DNA of 64,000 nt from Lentilactobacillus parabuchneri DSM 5707 = NBRC 107865 (GCF_001435315.1 NZ_AZGK01000010.1:1-64000); one strand, 5' to 3'. Numbered from the stretch's first letter, positions 10,492 to 19,516 are shown. Notes: generated by a model not told the origin, from the sequence alone. Numbers and translations are program-made.

Positions 10492-11631
10492 TTACCGATC
10501 CTCTGCTAGCTTTAAGAACGTTTTAATGAACTTATTGCTTGCCTGGTATACCTGCTGGTCCGTAATCGATCCAGCGGCGTCTGCCCAAAGTGAAACACTG
10601 CTGCCAACAATTCCCCGTTTCGACTTCAATGTTGTGTCATTATCGTTGTGCCAAAGTGTCGGTTTCCAATACTGCTTCATGTCACTAATCATGTAGTTCA
10701 CGTTTTTCTTGGAAATATTTGCCTTCGAAAGGTTGAAATACAGGTAATAATCGTTATAGTTCAGCACCTTAAACCCGTGTTTGATCAGCTTCGGCATTGA
10801 GGCCCAGTACTTTTGTCGTTGTTTCCCGAGACTTCCGTGTTGATCGGCCGTCCAACTCCAGTAGGTCACTTGAATGTCTTTATTGAGCTTGCTTAAGCTG
10901 CTGTTCAAGAAGCCATCGTTCCATGCTTCAGGAATAAAGCCCATTTTCTCCACGTTTTGACTCGTTGCGTTCAAGTATTTAACGTAGGGCGCATTACTTT
11001 TCACCTTGTCTGTAAATTCATCCCCGCCTAAATGAAATCGGGCATTACTCTGATTGGCAAAGTCTTCTCCGACTTCATCATTGAGCTTGTTAACAAACTG
11101 AATGCCAGCCTGATTAAGATGAATTTCATCACGATAACTCTTGGAATACCAGCTGACCTGCTTAGCCAACTTGGCCTTGCCGTTTGCTTTCATGGTTTCA
11201 ACCAAGGCCGTGACGTGGGCCGGTGTATCAATTTCTGGAATCAACGTAATCCCCTGCCGCTTAGCGTCTTTAACCAGGCTTTTGATCTCTGCTTGGCTAT
11301 AGAAAAACTGATTGGTTTTCTTGTTATGCCAAACGCCGTTAATTTTCCTGGCGTTTTTGATCGATTGGCCAACGTAGTTATTTTCAATCGCAAAGTCCTT
11401 GTCATCGCTAAAATGAAGCTGGATAAAGCTGCCGTGGTTATCGGCAACCAAGTGAATATACCTTCTCAACGTTGATACCCGGTAGTGTCTCCGCGACACA
11501 TCCAGCGTCACACCGTTGAATTTCCCGTATTCCGTATTTGAACTTGAATGGGTTGTTGCGGCTTTATGAGCTGTGCATCCCATCAATAAGACCATTAAAG
11601 GCATTAATACCAGCCAACTCTTATGTACCAT
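10492..11631 (-). CDS. GH20 lipoprotein, dispersin B-like hexosaminidase
   Basis: A 379-residue secreted lipoprotein. MVHKSWLVLMPLMVLLMGC is a lipoprotein signal peptide with the cysteine at the lipobox. The rest is a single GH20 catalytic barrel: GVTLDVSRRHY, FIQLHFSDD, LIPEIDTPAH and the catalytic Asp-Glu pair in FHLGGDEFTD. This is the dispersin B architecture, a hydrolase of beta-1,6-linked poly-N-acetylglucosamine. GGGGGA seven bases before 11631 supports this start. It is the first gene of the PNAG operon, so synthesis and trimming or release of the polymer appear coupled. Confidence 0.88.
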   Translation of the reverse strand: MVHKSWLVLMPLMVLLMGCTAHKAATTHSSSNTEYGKFNGVTLDVSRRHYRVSTLRRYIHLVADNHGSFIQLHFSDDKDFAIENNYVGQSIKNARKINGVWHNKKTNQFFYSQAEIKSLVKDAKRQGITLIPEIDTPAHVTALVETMKANGKAKLAKQVSWYSKSYRDEIHLNQAGIQFVNKLNDEVGEDFANQSNARFHLGGDEFTDKVKSNAPYVKYLNATSQNVEKMGFIPEAWNDGFLNSSLSKLNKDIQVTYWSWTADQHGSLGKQRQKYWASMPKLIKHGFKVLNYNDYYLYFNLSKANISKKNVNYMISDMKQYWKPTLWHNDNDTTLKSKRGIVGSSVSLWADAAGSITDQQVYQASNKFIKTFLKLAEDR

Positions 11632-11824
11632 GTAAGGTTCCCCCGATAATTCAAATTTTGAAACATATTTGTAACATTTAATCAGGGTCCATATTAACAA
11701 ACTTCAAAAAAAATTCTATCAACAAGTCCATTTTCCAACGAAACGTTAGACTCTCTTAACAATTAATAAGATTATTATTAGAATGACTTGTTATTGTGAA
11801 CAAATTGGGAATAGGGCAATTAAA

Positions 11825-11863
11825 AGAGGGCCACATCAGCTTTCTCGGCTAATGCGGCCCTCT
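11825..11863 (-). terminator. Intrinsic terminator of the ABC-2 transporter unit
   Basis: AGAGGGCC and GGCCCTCT arms extend to a 16-base imperfect stem. On the minus strand it is followed by TTTTAATT. It lies 40 bases after the permease stop. Confidence 0.8.
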
Positions 11864-11902
11864 CATCAAAAGGTCATATTATTATATTTTAATCACTTCG
11901 AC

Positions 11903-12679
11903 TTAAACACTTCGACGCTTGAAGATAACGTAGCTGATCGCCATAAAGATCGCGGTGTACACTAAACTTCCAGCGATCATTTCAGGTGTTGAAAGCAGCG
12001 TCATTTTATGAAACGAGCTTGAGACCAGTTGATTTGATAGATTCATCATGTTCAGCGGGTTCCACTTGAGCCATTCCCACTTTTGCATCAATACGAACAT
12101 GATGCTGGAAACGATGTTAAGCGCAAAGTAGCCGATAATTCCAATTGAAATTGCGGCAGCTGTACTTTTGAAAATGTTGGCCAGTAATAAAACCAGACTC
12201 AGTACCAACCAAATGGTTAAAAAGGACCCAACAATTCCCAGCCATTGCGTTTCCATCACCGTATGACCACCTGAATATTTATCGGAAAGCTGAAATTTGT
12301 CGTTGAACAACACAACCTTCATAAGAAGTGACCAGACGAATGCGACAACGTAAAAATAAATTGAGTAAAGCAGCATGGTGATCCATTTACTGACAAGAAT
12401 CTCACCACGGTAATACTTTCGATACAGTAGTTCTTTTATCGTGCCATACTGAAACTCCATGGCAATAATCGAACTGCAGGCTGCAATCATGAACAACACA
12501 ATCCAGTTGATACCGGTGAACAGTTGGACAAACTGATCCTGCGGCTGACCCCAGTACTTCGGATGGCTACGACTCAACACCGCAAACAAAGTCATCAAAA
12601 TCAAAAGCGTTGCCGAAACCGCATAGGTACTTTTCTTGTGGAGCAACTTAAAAGTTTCTTGTTTTACTAACGTTATCAT
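11903..12679 (-). CDS. ABC-2 type transporter permease
   Basis: A 258-residue membrane protein with six hydrophobic segments. The N-terminus (LVKQETFKLLHKKSTY) and the layout are those of permeases that pair with BcrA-type ATPases. It starts directly after the ATPase gene (TAG then ATG one base later), so they are translationally coupled. Such pairs export bacitracin-like peptides, lantibiotics or lipids, or act in envelope stress; no substrate can be inferred. Confidence 0.85.
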   Translation of the reverse strand: MITLVKQETFKLLHKKSTYAVSATLLILMTLFAVLSRSHPKYWGQPQDQFVQLFTGINWIVLFMIAACSSIIAMEFQYGTIKELLYRKYYRGEILVSKWITMLLYSIYFYVVAFVWSLLMKVVLFNDKFQLSDKYSGGHTVMETQWLGIVGSFLTIWLVLSLVLLLANIFKSTAAAISIGIIGYFALNIVSSIMFVLMQKWEWLKWNPLNMMNLSNQLVSSSFHKMTLLSTPEMIAGSLVYTAIFMAISYVIFKRRSV

Positions 12680-12680
12680 T

Positions 12681-13592
12681 CTATGACTCCTTTACTTTGT
12701 CGTTTTTAAGCAGGTTCAAAAGGGATGTTTCCAAATCACTGTGGACATGTTGAACGTCTTCAATATCAACGCCATTATCAGACAATAATTTGATCACATC
12801 GGCCATCTTGGTCTGCTCAGTTTCGATGATGCTCAGCTTATCGCCGTCATCAAGCTGATAGCCATTTTGGCTCAACACGTCCTTGGCTTTGGCATCGTCA
12901 GAAGTCTTCAAAACAAGTAACTTCTTGCTACCACTTTCAAGCTCGGCCATGCTTTGGGTGTATACGATCTGCCCCTTGTCAATGACAACCAGATCATCAA
13001 CCAACTTTTCCAATTCACTTAGGATATGACTGGAAATTAAGAAAGTTGTGCCTTGCTTAGCCAAGTCCAAGATAATTTTCCGCAAATCCTTGTTAGCTTG
13101 TGGATCAAGCCCATTCATCGGTTCGTCCAGGATGACAAACTTAGGCCGATCAACCAGAGCCAATGCGATCCCAAGCTTTTGTTTCATACCTAAAGAGTAG
13201 GTCTTGGCCTTGCGGTTTATGTATGAATCCATCTTCATCTTATCGACAATATCCATAATTTGGTCTTTGGAAGTCGATTCCTTTGAAAATAGCTGCAAGT
13301 GTTGGTAACCGGTCAAAAATGGGTAAATGCCCGGATACTCAATCAAGGCGCCCACCTTGTCCATTGCTTTATGGCTGGTTGGTGAAACTAATTCGCCGTC
13401 AATTGTAATTTTTCCGCTCGAGTAGTTAAATAGTCCTAGTACGGCTTTCATGATTGTTGATTTACCAGCACCGTTTGGGCCAACTAAACCAACAATGTGA
13501 CCAGTCTGAACTGAAAATGAAACATCTTTAAGAACCTGTTTACGACCAAAGTTCTTGTTAAGGTGTTCCACGTTTAATATTGCGTCTGTCAT
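12681..13592 (-). CDS. ABC transporter ATP-binding protein (BcrA-like)
   Basis: A 303-residue ATPase with Walker A GPNGAGKST, signature YSLGMKQKLGIALAL, Walker B KFVILDEPMNGLD and a following H-loop. The C-terminal 80 residues are the extension seen in BcrA-like antibiotic or lantibiotic transporters. AGGAGG sits six bases before the ATG. It forms a two-gene unit with the permease and is divergent from the DJ-1-like gene. Confidence 0.9.
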   Translation of the reverse strand: MTDAILNVEHLNKNFGRKQVLKDVSFSVQTGHIVGLVGPNGAGKSTIMKAVLGLFNYSSGKITIDGELVSPTSHKAMDKVGALIEYPGIYPFLTGYQHLQLFSKESTSKDQIMDIVDKMKMDSYINRKAKTYSLGMKQKLGIALALVDRPKFVILDEPMNGLDPQANKDLRKIILDLAKQGTTFLISSHILSELEKLVDDLVVIDKGQIVYTQSMAELESGSKKLLVLKTSDDAKAKDVLSQNGYQLDDGDKLSIIETEQTKMADVIKLLSDNGVDIEDVQHVHSDLETSLLNLLKNDKVKES

Positions 13593-13798
13593 GTGTTCCT
13601 CCTAAATAATGTGTGTGAGCACGGTTCTACAAGTAAAATCCCATTCAATTTTAGCGAATGGTTGGTCCTAAGGATAACATATGTGTTAAAACTTATACAA
13701 CACCCCACTTCTCATCATTTCGGCAAAATATCTGCTATGATGGGGTTGGGAATGAACGAAATGTATATCAGAATTAAGAAATCGAGGTAATTCTGCTT

Positions 13799-14485
13799 AT
13801 GACAAAAGCTTTAATGGTGGTCACAAATAACCCGAAGTTCAAGAAAATTCAGCGGGCAACCGGCATCTGGTTAAAAGAAGCCACCCATTTCAACAAAGTG
13901 ATGGTGGATAATGGCATTGACGTTGACTATGTCAGTCCGCAGGGTGGCTACGTCCCAATTGACCCACTGAGTATGGGAACTGACGATATGGATATGATTG
14001 ATTGGGAATACTACTCGGATGATGTTTTTAGAAATCAACACCTGGCAGCCTCCAAAAAGCCAAGCGATATTAATCCAAACGACTATGACGTCATTTATTT
14101 TGTGGGTGGTCACGGCACCATGGGCGACTTTCCAGATAACAAGGACCTGGCTCAACTCGCCGAAACGATTTATCAAAACGGCGGCATTGTGTCAGCGAAT
14201 TGTGTTGGTGTTTGCGGTTTGCTGGCGATGCGCTCAGAAGATGGCCAGCGTTTTATCCACGGACGCAAGCTGACCGGCTTTACAAACGATGAGGAAGCAC
14301 TCAATGGCCTCACCAACGATGTTGATTTTCTGCTTGAGGATGAGCTGGCAAAAGCCGGGGCTGCCTTTTCAAAAGGAACGCCATTTGAATCGCACGTTGT
14401 CGTCGACGATCGACTGATCACCGGGCAAAATCCCAATTCAGCCGCAGGGGTTGGCGAAGCAGTGATTAAAGAATTATTGCAATAA
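13799..14485 (+). CDS. DJ-1/PfpI (class I glutamine amidotransferase-like) protein
   Basis: A 228-residue protein of the Hsp31-like DJ-1 branch. It has VIYFVGGHGTMGDFP and a nucleophile elbow reading GGIVSANCVGVCGLL. In active relatives the cysteine is followed by histidine (CHG); here the codon after the cysteine is GTT, valine. A second cysteine lies four residues later. The usual His of the triad is therefore missing at that position, and glyoxalase or chaperone activity should not be assumed. GAGGTAA lies eight bases before the ATG. Confidence 0.82.
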   Translation: MTKALMVVTNNPKFKKIQRATGIWLKEATHFNKVMVDNGIDVDYVSPQGGYVPIDPLSMGTDDMDMIDWEYYSDDVFRNQHLAASKKPSDINPNDYDVIYFVGGHGTMGDFPDNKDLAQLAETIYQNGGIVSANCVGVCGLLAMRSEDGQRFIHGRKLTGFTNDEEALNGLTNDVDFLLEDELAKAGAAFSKGTPFESHVVVDDRLITGQNPNSAAGVGEAVIKELLQ

Positions 14486-14488
14486 ATT

Positions 14489-14542
14489 AAGCTGTGTGAA
14501 GGATAATCCATTAAGGATGATCTCAGAACACAGCTTATTTTT
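14489..14542 (+). terminator. Intrinsic terminator of the DJ-1-like gene
   Basis: AAGCTGTGT pairs with ACACAGCTT across an internal smaller hairpin and is followed by ATTTTTTAT. Confidence 0.75.
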
Positions 14543-14548
14543 TATAAA

Positions 14549-14576
14549 AAAGATCCGCCATCAACGGCGGATCTTT
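14549..14576 (-). terminator. Intrinsic terminator of the sugar porter gene
   Basis: AAAGATCCGCC and GGCGGATCTTT make a perfect 11-bp stem with a six-base loop. On the minus strand a T-run follows. It is 33 bases past the porter stop. Confidence 0.85.
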
Positions 14577-14608
14577 GAAGATTAATTCATGTTTAGTAAC
14601 TGATACTT

Positions 14609-15994
14609 CTACTGATTAATATTTTCTTCTTCGATATCTTCCAAACTACGGCCCTTGGTTTCTGGAACACATGAGTGAATGAACCAAACACCCAATAGAC
14701 AGATGACACCAAAAATTGCGAATACGGCGTCTTGTGGCATGCTGGCAGTCATAATAGGGAAAAGAAGTCCAACTGCGAAGGAACCAACCCAGTTAGCCGA
14801 TGAAGCGGCTCCTGAAGCCCGACCACGAATGGCCAACGGGAAGACTTCACCAATCAAAACCCAAGTTAATGGTGCCCATGTAAATGAGTAAGCCGCAACA
14901 TAAATACTCAAGAATGCCACAATTAATAACGGGCTTGAGTTCGGCAGCAACATTTTAATCACTGTTGGCAGCAGGAATGATAATCCCATCACTGTCCCGC
15001 CAAGAATCAGCAGCGTTCGTCGCTTAAATTTATCGGCAATTACAAGGAACACTAACGAGCCAATCACTAAGATAATGCCTTGAATAATTGGCCACATCAA
15101 AGCTGAATTTGCGGCCGTGCCTGTTGCTTTTTCAACAATCAACGGAATGTAGTAGAAAATCGCATTGGCTCCTTGGAATTGTTGGAAGGCCGCAACTCCA
15201 ATTCCGGCAATTGCCAGATAACGATACTTGGAACTGAAAACCGTTCCCCAAGTCGTTGCTTTTGAAATTTTCTTCTCTTGTGAGGCAGTGTCTTGAATCT
15301 GTTCAAGCTCATCGTCAATTTCCTGATCATTTTCGCGAATGTAACTTAAAACGCGTCGGGCATCATCTGAACGACCATTTTTTACTAAAAATCGTGGTGA
15401 TTCAGGGAGCTTCAAAACGCCAAAGAACAAAATCAGAGCTGGCAATGCCGCTAAGCCCAGCATTGAGCGCCAAGCCATATTTTCTGGAAGATCTTTTAAT
15501 ACGAAATCCATGATATAAGATAGCAGCATCCCTGAAACAATCATCGTTTGGTTAACACCGGTCAATCGGCCACGCATCTTAGCAGGCGCCATTTCTGACA
15601 TGTATGCTGGAACCAGCGCTGATGAAGCCCCAACTGCCAGTCCCAGGAATACACGAACGGCAATTAAATAAAATTGGCCATCATGTGGCGAAACAGCTGA
15701 CAGAAGAGAGCCCAGCATAAATACCAGTGCGGAAAGCAAAATCATCTTACGGCGGCCCAATTTGTCAGAAAGCTGTCCGGCAATTGCACCCCCGAATATT
15801 GCGCCCAACATAACGGCAGACGTTATCCAGCCGACAATTCCAGCATTGTTCTGCAGACCCCAATCAGTTTGCAAAAATGGCAGTGCGCCAGTCATAACAC
15901 CAATATCATATCCAAATAGAATCCCACCAAATGAACCAAAGAAATAAATAAATCCACTTGAGATTTTCTTTTCAGTTACTGCAGCTTTTTCCAT
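14609..15994 (-). CDS. Sugar porter family MFS transporter (XylE/AraE/GalP-like)
   Basis: A 461-residue proton-sugar symporter with 12 predicted helices. Family signatures are GYDIGVMTGALPFL in TM1, GRLTGVNQTMIVSGML, RFLVKNGRSDDARR at the central loop, FQQFQGANAIFYY in TM7 and VPETKGRSLEDIEE at the C-terminus. Three ATGs lie in a row after AGGAGA; the third, at 15994, has the best spacing. A cre-like site and two AraR-like half-sites upstream hint at a pentose such as arabinose, but the substrate is not readable from the protein. Confidence 0.9.
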   Translation of the reverse strand: MEKAAVTEKKISSGFIYFFGSFGGILFGYDIGVMTGALPFLQTDWGLQNNAGIVGWITSAVMLGAIFGGAIAGQLSDKLGRRKMILLSALVFMLGSLLSAVSPHDGQFYLIAVRVFLGLAVGASSALVPAYMSEMAPAKMRGRLTGVNQTMIVSGMLLSYIMDFVLKDLPENMAWRSMLGLAALPALILFFGVLKLPESPRFLVKNGRSDDARRVLSYIRENDQEIDDELEQIQDTASQEKKISKATTWGTVFSSKYRYLAIAGIGVAAFQQFQGANAIFYYIPLIVEKATGTAANSALMWPIIQGIILVIGSLVFLVIADKFKRRTLLILGGTVMGLSFLLPTVIKMLLPNSSPLLIVAFLSIYVAAYSFTWAPLTWVLIGEVFPLAIRGRASGAASSANWVGSFAVGLLFPIMTASMPQDAVFAIFGVICLLGVWFIHSCVPETKGRSLEDIEEENINQ

Positions 15995-16125
15995 CATCAT
16001 TCTCCTTTAGTCGTCTAACTAACATTTTGACTTAATCCCAGACACCAAATTGAAAGGGGTTACAATACAAATCAGATGAATTCCATTTGCTTTATATTAA
16101 ACTAAGCTCTCTCTAATCCTAGTAA

Positions 16126-16140
16126 TCATAACGCTTACAT
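16126..16140. promoter_or_regulatory. cre-like catabolite control site
   Basis: Read on the minus strand the site is ATGTAAGCGTTATGA, one mismatch from the CcpA consensus WTGNAANCGNWNNCW. It lies about 130 bases upstream of the sugar porter, a reasonable place for glucose repression. Confidence 0.5.
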
Positions 16141-16216
16141 TCGTCTGAACAACGTTTGTCTGGTCATCATTCATCAATATCCTATTTCTATAATTGGTTA
16201 TGATACCGGATTCATC

Positions 16217-16254
16217 CGTACAAATCAAGTAGTAAAACCAGTTATCGTACAAAT
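16217..16254. promoter_or_regulatory. Two direct CGTACAAAT half-sites (AraR-like)
   Basis: CGTACAAAT occurs at 16217-16225 and again at 16246-16254, 29 bases apart. This is one half of the palindrome recognised by Bacillus AraR (ATTTGTACGTACAAAT). The other halves are poorly conserved. Upstream of a sugar porter this may be an arabinose-type operator, but no araR gene is in the window. Confidence 0.35.
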
Positions 16255-16270
16255 AACCAGATTACGCTAC

Positions 16271-16315
16271 AAAAAATGCCCTCACCACAGTATTTGTGGC
16301 GGGGACACATTTTTT
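16271..16315 (-). terminator. Intrinsic terminator of alsD
   Basis: TGTCCCCGCCACA and TGTGGTGAGGGCA pair on the minus strand around a five-base loop and are followed by TTTTTT. It is about 90 bases after the stop of acetolactate decarboxylase. Confidence 0.7.
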
Positions 16316-16402
16316 ACTAATATCAGTATTACGTTTACTAAAAGGTTATAACCCAGTCAATTTATAATTACTATAGATGATATAGATAGTATCAGAGGTG
16401 TT

Positions 16403-17113
16403 TCATTCTGACTTCTGAATGCTTCCCTGAATGTCGTCATTGGAAAAGTCATGTTGCATATAATCCTTATCGCTGACCGGAAGATGCTGTTCAAACGTAT
16501 CAAACAATTGATAACTGACATCGCCCTTTACGAGGTGGAAGCCCAAAACATGTCCACCAAATTGATGATCGTCTGAAATGAAGTGGTGATGAAAACCACC
16601 AACGGCCGCCCCATTGAACACTTGTGGCGAATAATAGCCAAGTAGCGTCCCAGTTATTTGGTCCCGTGTGAAGACACTCTGATTTTCAGCAGTCTCCGTC
16701 AGCGTTTTATATGGCGGTGTCGATTTAGCAGCTGCGCGGGTCTGAATATTAGAGAAAGTCCCCTTAACTTCAATCGAGAAAAACGTATTAGAGGCCCGGC
16801 TTAAAGAAACGATTTGTCGGTTCAGCTCTTCTTCATCAACATTTTCAAGTTCTGCCAGCGGAGCATATCTGGCAAAGTGGGCATTGGCAAACGGCATCGT
16901 CAATGAATCCGAAGCGAGTGTGATGTCTCCAGTCGCATGGACATGATATGGTTTGCCAGCTAAGATAATCAGCTCACCATCCAAGCCTTCGCCAGTGCCG
17001 ATTCCAGTATCGCCGTGTTTTAAAAGCTCACCCATACTGATGGTGCCCTTTAACAATCCCGGAACTAATAACGCTAAAGTACCGTGCTGATACAACGTAA
17101 TGTGATTTGGCAT
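16403..17113 (-). CDS. alsD: Alpha-acetolactate decarboxylase
   Basis: Converts alpha-acetolactate to acetoin in the cytosol, a pyruvate-disposal and pH-homeostasis step. The 236-residue length is typical. The metal-binding histidines are in GGFHHHFISDDHQFGGHV, and HVHATGDITLASDS is the usual N-terminal strand region. The start at 17113 has GGGAG seven bases upstream; the ATG at 17131 lies before that site and is less likely. No acetolactate synthase gene is adjacent, so it is a solo gene. Confidence 0.93.
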   Translation of the reverse strand: MPNHITLYQHGTLALLVPGLLKGTISMGELLKHGDTGIGTGEGLDGELIILAGKPYHVHATGDITLASDSLTMPFANAHFARYAPLAELENVDEEELNRQIVSLSRASNTFFSIEVKGTFSNIQTRAAAKSTPPYKTLTETAENQSVFTRDQITGTLLGYYSPQVFNGAAVGGFHHHFISDDHQFGGHVLGFHLVKGDVSYQLFDTFEQHLPVSDKDYMQHDFSNDDIQGSIQKSE

Positions 17114-17273
17114 GTCAAGACTCCCTATCATTTCAAAATAAAAGATCGATCAATTTTATGTTAGCACTTCCGCATTATGATATGACAGTATTTGTGAAAA
17201 GTTTGTGAATTGTCCCCGACTTACGAGAGATTTGTGATAAAATTTAGCCAAAATGAGGATGAGGTATCGCTTA

Positions 17274-17954
17274 ATGAAATATTCCACTTTACTATTTGAC
17301 GTTGATGATACGCTGCTGAACTTTCAGGCCGCTGAACACGCCGCAATGAAAAAACTGTTTGAAAGTATCGGGCAACCACTGACCCCTGCTGTCTACCAGG
17401 ATTACCATCAGCTAAACGAAAGCTTGTGGCAACGATATGAGCTTGGTGAAATTAGCCGCCAAGAACTGTTGGACACACGCTTTACCCTGTTTTTCAGTAA
17501 ATACGGGCAAGCAGTCGATGGGCAAGCTTACGAGAAACGATATCGTGACTACTTGGCAGAAGGACACAGTCCAATGCCCCAGGCAAAACAATTATTGGCA
17601 GACCTTAATGCCAACCATGACATCTTTGTGGTGACAAACGGCATCGCCAAAACTCAGCATCGCCGCTTAAATGAATCCGGATTGGCACCATATTTCACCA
17701 ACGTTTTTGCCTCGGAGACCGTTGGGGTTCAAAAACCGGATCCAAAGTTTTTCGACTATGTCGCCCAACGGATTAACGGTTTTTCAAAACCCAAGTCGCT
17801 GGTTATCGGTGATTCGCTGACTTCAGACATTAAGGGTGCGACCGCTTATGGTTTGGATTCCGTTTGGTTCAATCCGACTCACAAAATTAACAAAACGCCT
17901 GCCAAACCGACCTATGAAATTGACCAATTATTACGCTTAGAAGCAATTGTTTAG
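17274..17954 (+). CDS. HAD phosphatase, YjjG-like nucleotidase
   Basis: A 226-residue HAD-IA hydrolase. Motif I is FDVDDTLLNF, motif II VVTNGIA, motif III lysine in GVQKPDPKFF and motif IV VIGDSLTSDIKGA, all intact. The closest family I recognise is YjjG/YfnB, which dephosphorylates non-canonical pyrimidine nucleotides. The ATG at 17274 has GATGAGGT nine bases before it and an extended -10 (TGATAAAAT, 17235-17243) precedes the gene. It is divergent from alsD. Confidence 0.85.
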   Translation: MKYSTLLFDVDDTLLNFQAAEHAAMKKLFESIGQPLTPAVYQDYHQLNESLWQRYELGEISRQELLDTRFTLFFSKYGQAVDGQAYEKRYRDYLAEGHSPMPQAKQLLADLNANHDIFVVTNGIAKTQHRRLNESGLAPYFTNVFASETVGVQKPDPKFFDYVAQRINGFSKPKSLVIGDSLTSDIKGATAYGLDSVWFNPTHKINKTPAKPTYEIDQLLRLEAIV

Positions 17955-17966
17955 GTGAACGCTTAC

Positions 17967-17999
17967 AAACCAGCCATGAATAACATTGGCTGGTTTTTT
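17967..17999 (+). terminator. Intrinsic terminator of the HAD gene
   Basis: AACCAGCCA pairs with TGGCTGGTT around a ten-base loop and is followed by TTTT. Confidence 0.88.
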
Positions 18000-18071
18000 G
18001 TTAGCTTCTCATGTCAGATAACATCACAATTGTTCTTGCATCCCCTTAATCATTAACATATACTAAGTAGT

Positions 18072-18092
18072 TAATTAGAATATATCTAATTA
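18072..18092. promoter_or_regulatory. Perfect palindrome upstream of MHS transporter
   Basis: TAATTAGA and TCTAATTA flank five bases, 37 bases before the transporter start codon. Position and symmetry suggest a repressor operator near the promoter. No regulator is adjacent, and AT-rich palindromes can arise by chance. Confidence 0.35.
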
Positions 18093-18128
18093 TATGTTAA
18101 TCTTATTCAGAATTAAGGAGGTTCAAAC

Positions 18129-19466
18129 ATGCAAGTATTCAGCCAAAAACGGATTACCAGCAACATTATCAAAGGTTCTTTAGGGAATATGATTGAATGG
18201 TTCGACTGGTATATTTATGCATCATTTGCAATTTATTTTGCGGGCTCATTTTTCCCCGACGGGAGTCAAACCGTCGAACTTTTGAGTGCTGCTGCTATTT
18301 TCGCGGTTGGCTTCCTGATGCGACCATTCGGAAGCTTTATTATGGGTAAATACGCTGATCGAAAAGGCCGGCGAGCTGCGCTGACTCTCTCCGTCAGCAT
18401 CATGGCCACCGGGTCACTTTTAATCGCGGTTATTCCAACCTACAGTTCTATCGGAATCTTTGCGCCTTTGCTGCTGGTATGTATCCGACTTGTTCAAGGA
18501 CTCTCCTTGGGTGGCGAATACGGAATTTCTGCCACCTATCTTTCTGAAATGGCTACTCCTGGACGCCGAGGTTATTACGCATCGTTTCAATACGTGACCC
18601 TCATCAGCGGCCAACTCATTGCGCTGACCGTTCAAATTATCCTTCAGGCGATCTTATCCGATGCACAGCTGCGGGCATTTGGCTGGCGAATTCCATTTGT
18701 CATCGGGGCGATCGGGGCAGTTGTCGTCTTATACCTGCGACTGTCGATGGACGAAACGAACCAATTTAAAAATACTGAGAAAACACAACCGGTCAGAGGG
18801 ACGTTGCACGAATTAGCCAAGTATCCCAACCAAGTCTTAACGGTTGTTGGCCTCACGTTCGGCGGCACGATCGCCTTTTATACGTATACGACCTATATGC
18901 AAAAATATATGATTAATTCACTTGGCTTGCCTCCAAAACTCGTAACCATGATTAACTTTGTGGCCTTATTGATCTTCATGGCCCTTCAACCAGTATTTGG
19001 GCATCTCTCAGACAAAATTGGTCGCAAGCCGCTTCTATATTGGTTTGGCATTGGCGGCACATTGCTGACGGTTCCCATCTTTTTGTGTCTCAAAGCATTT
19101 GATACGCCAGTGGCCTCATTTTTCCTGATGCTTTCCGGCCTGCTGATTGTCAGTGGTTATACCTCAATTAATGCGATTGTTAAAGCAGAACTGTTTCCAA
19201 CCGAAATCCGGGCACTGGGTGTTGGTTTCCCGTACGGGCTGACTGTTGCGATCTTTGGTGGGAGTGTCGAGTATATCGCCCTTTGGCTCAAGAATATCGG
19301 CCACGAAGATTGGTTCTTCTACTATGTTTCAGCAGCGGCGTTTGTCAGCTTCCTCGTCTACGTTCGCATGTTGGAAACATCCAAGAATTCCAAGCTCGAA
19401 GAAGACGTTGTTTCTGTGCCTGATGAACCACAAAAGCCAACGGTCGCCGGCCCACGGGATCATTAA
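18129..19466 (+). CDS. MHS-family MFS transporter (ProP/KgtP-like)
   Basis: A 445-residue metabolite:H+ symporter with 12 predicted helices. The N-terminus GNMIEWFDWYIYASFAIYF and the loop KYADRKGRRAALTLSV are characteristic of the metabolite-H+ symporter branch, as is LVQGLSLGGEYG. Members move carboxylates, betaine, proline or shikimate; the substrate here is not determinable. AAGGAGG lies eight bases before the ATG. It stands alone. Confidence 0.87.
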   Translation: MQVFSQKRITSNIIKGSLGNMIEWFDWYIYASFAIYFAGSFFPDGSQTVELLSAAAIFAVGFLMRPFGSFIMGKYADRKGRRAALTLSVSIMATGSLLIAVIPTYSSIGIFAPLLLVCIRLVQGLSLGGEYGISATYLSEMATPGRRGYYASFQYVTLISGQLIALTVQIILQAILSDAQLRAFGWRIPFVIGAIGAVVVLYLRLSMDETNQFKNTEKTQPVRGTLHELAKYPNQVLTVVGLTFGGTIAFYTYTTYMQKYMINSLGLPPKLVTMINFVALLIFMALQPVFGHLSDKIGRKPLLYWFGIGGTLLTVPIFLCLKAFDTPVASFFLMLSGLLIVSGYTSINAIVKAELFPTEIRALGVGFPYGLTVAIFGGSVEYIALWLKNIGHEDWFFYYVSAAAFVSFLVYVRMLETSKNSKLEEDVVSVPDEPQKPTVAGPRDH

Positions 19467-19487
19467 GATTCTCAACCGTCAACTTCC

Positions 19488-19516
19488 TTGAAACTCTGTC
19501 ACCCAGCCGGTACACT
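19488..19516 (+). promoter_or_regulatory. Promoter of dps
   Basis: TTGAAA at 19488-19493 and TACACT at 19511-19516 are 17 bases apart, 41 bases before the dps start codon. Confidence 0.55.
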
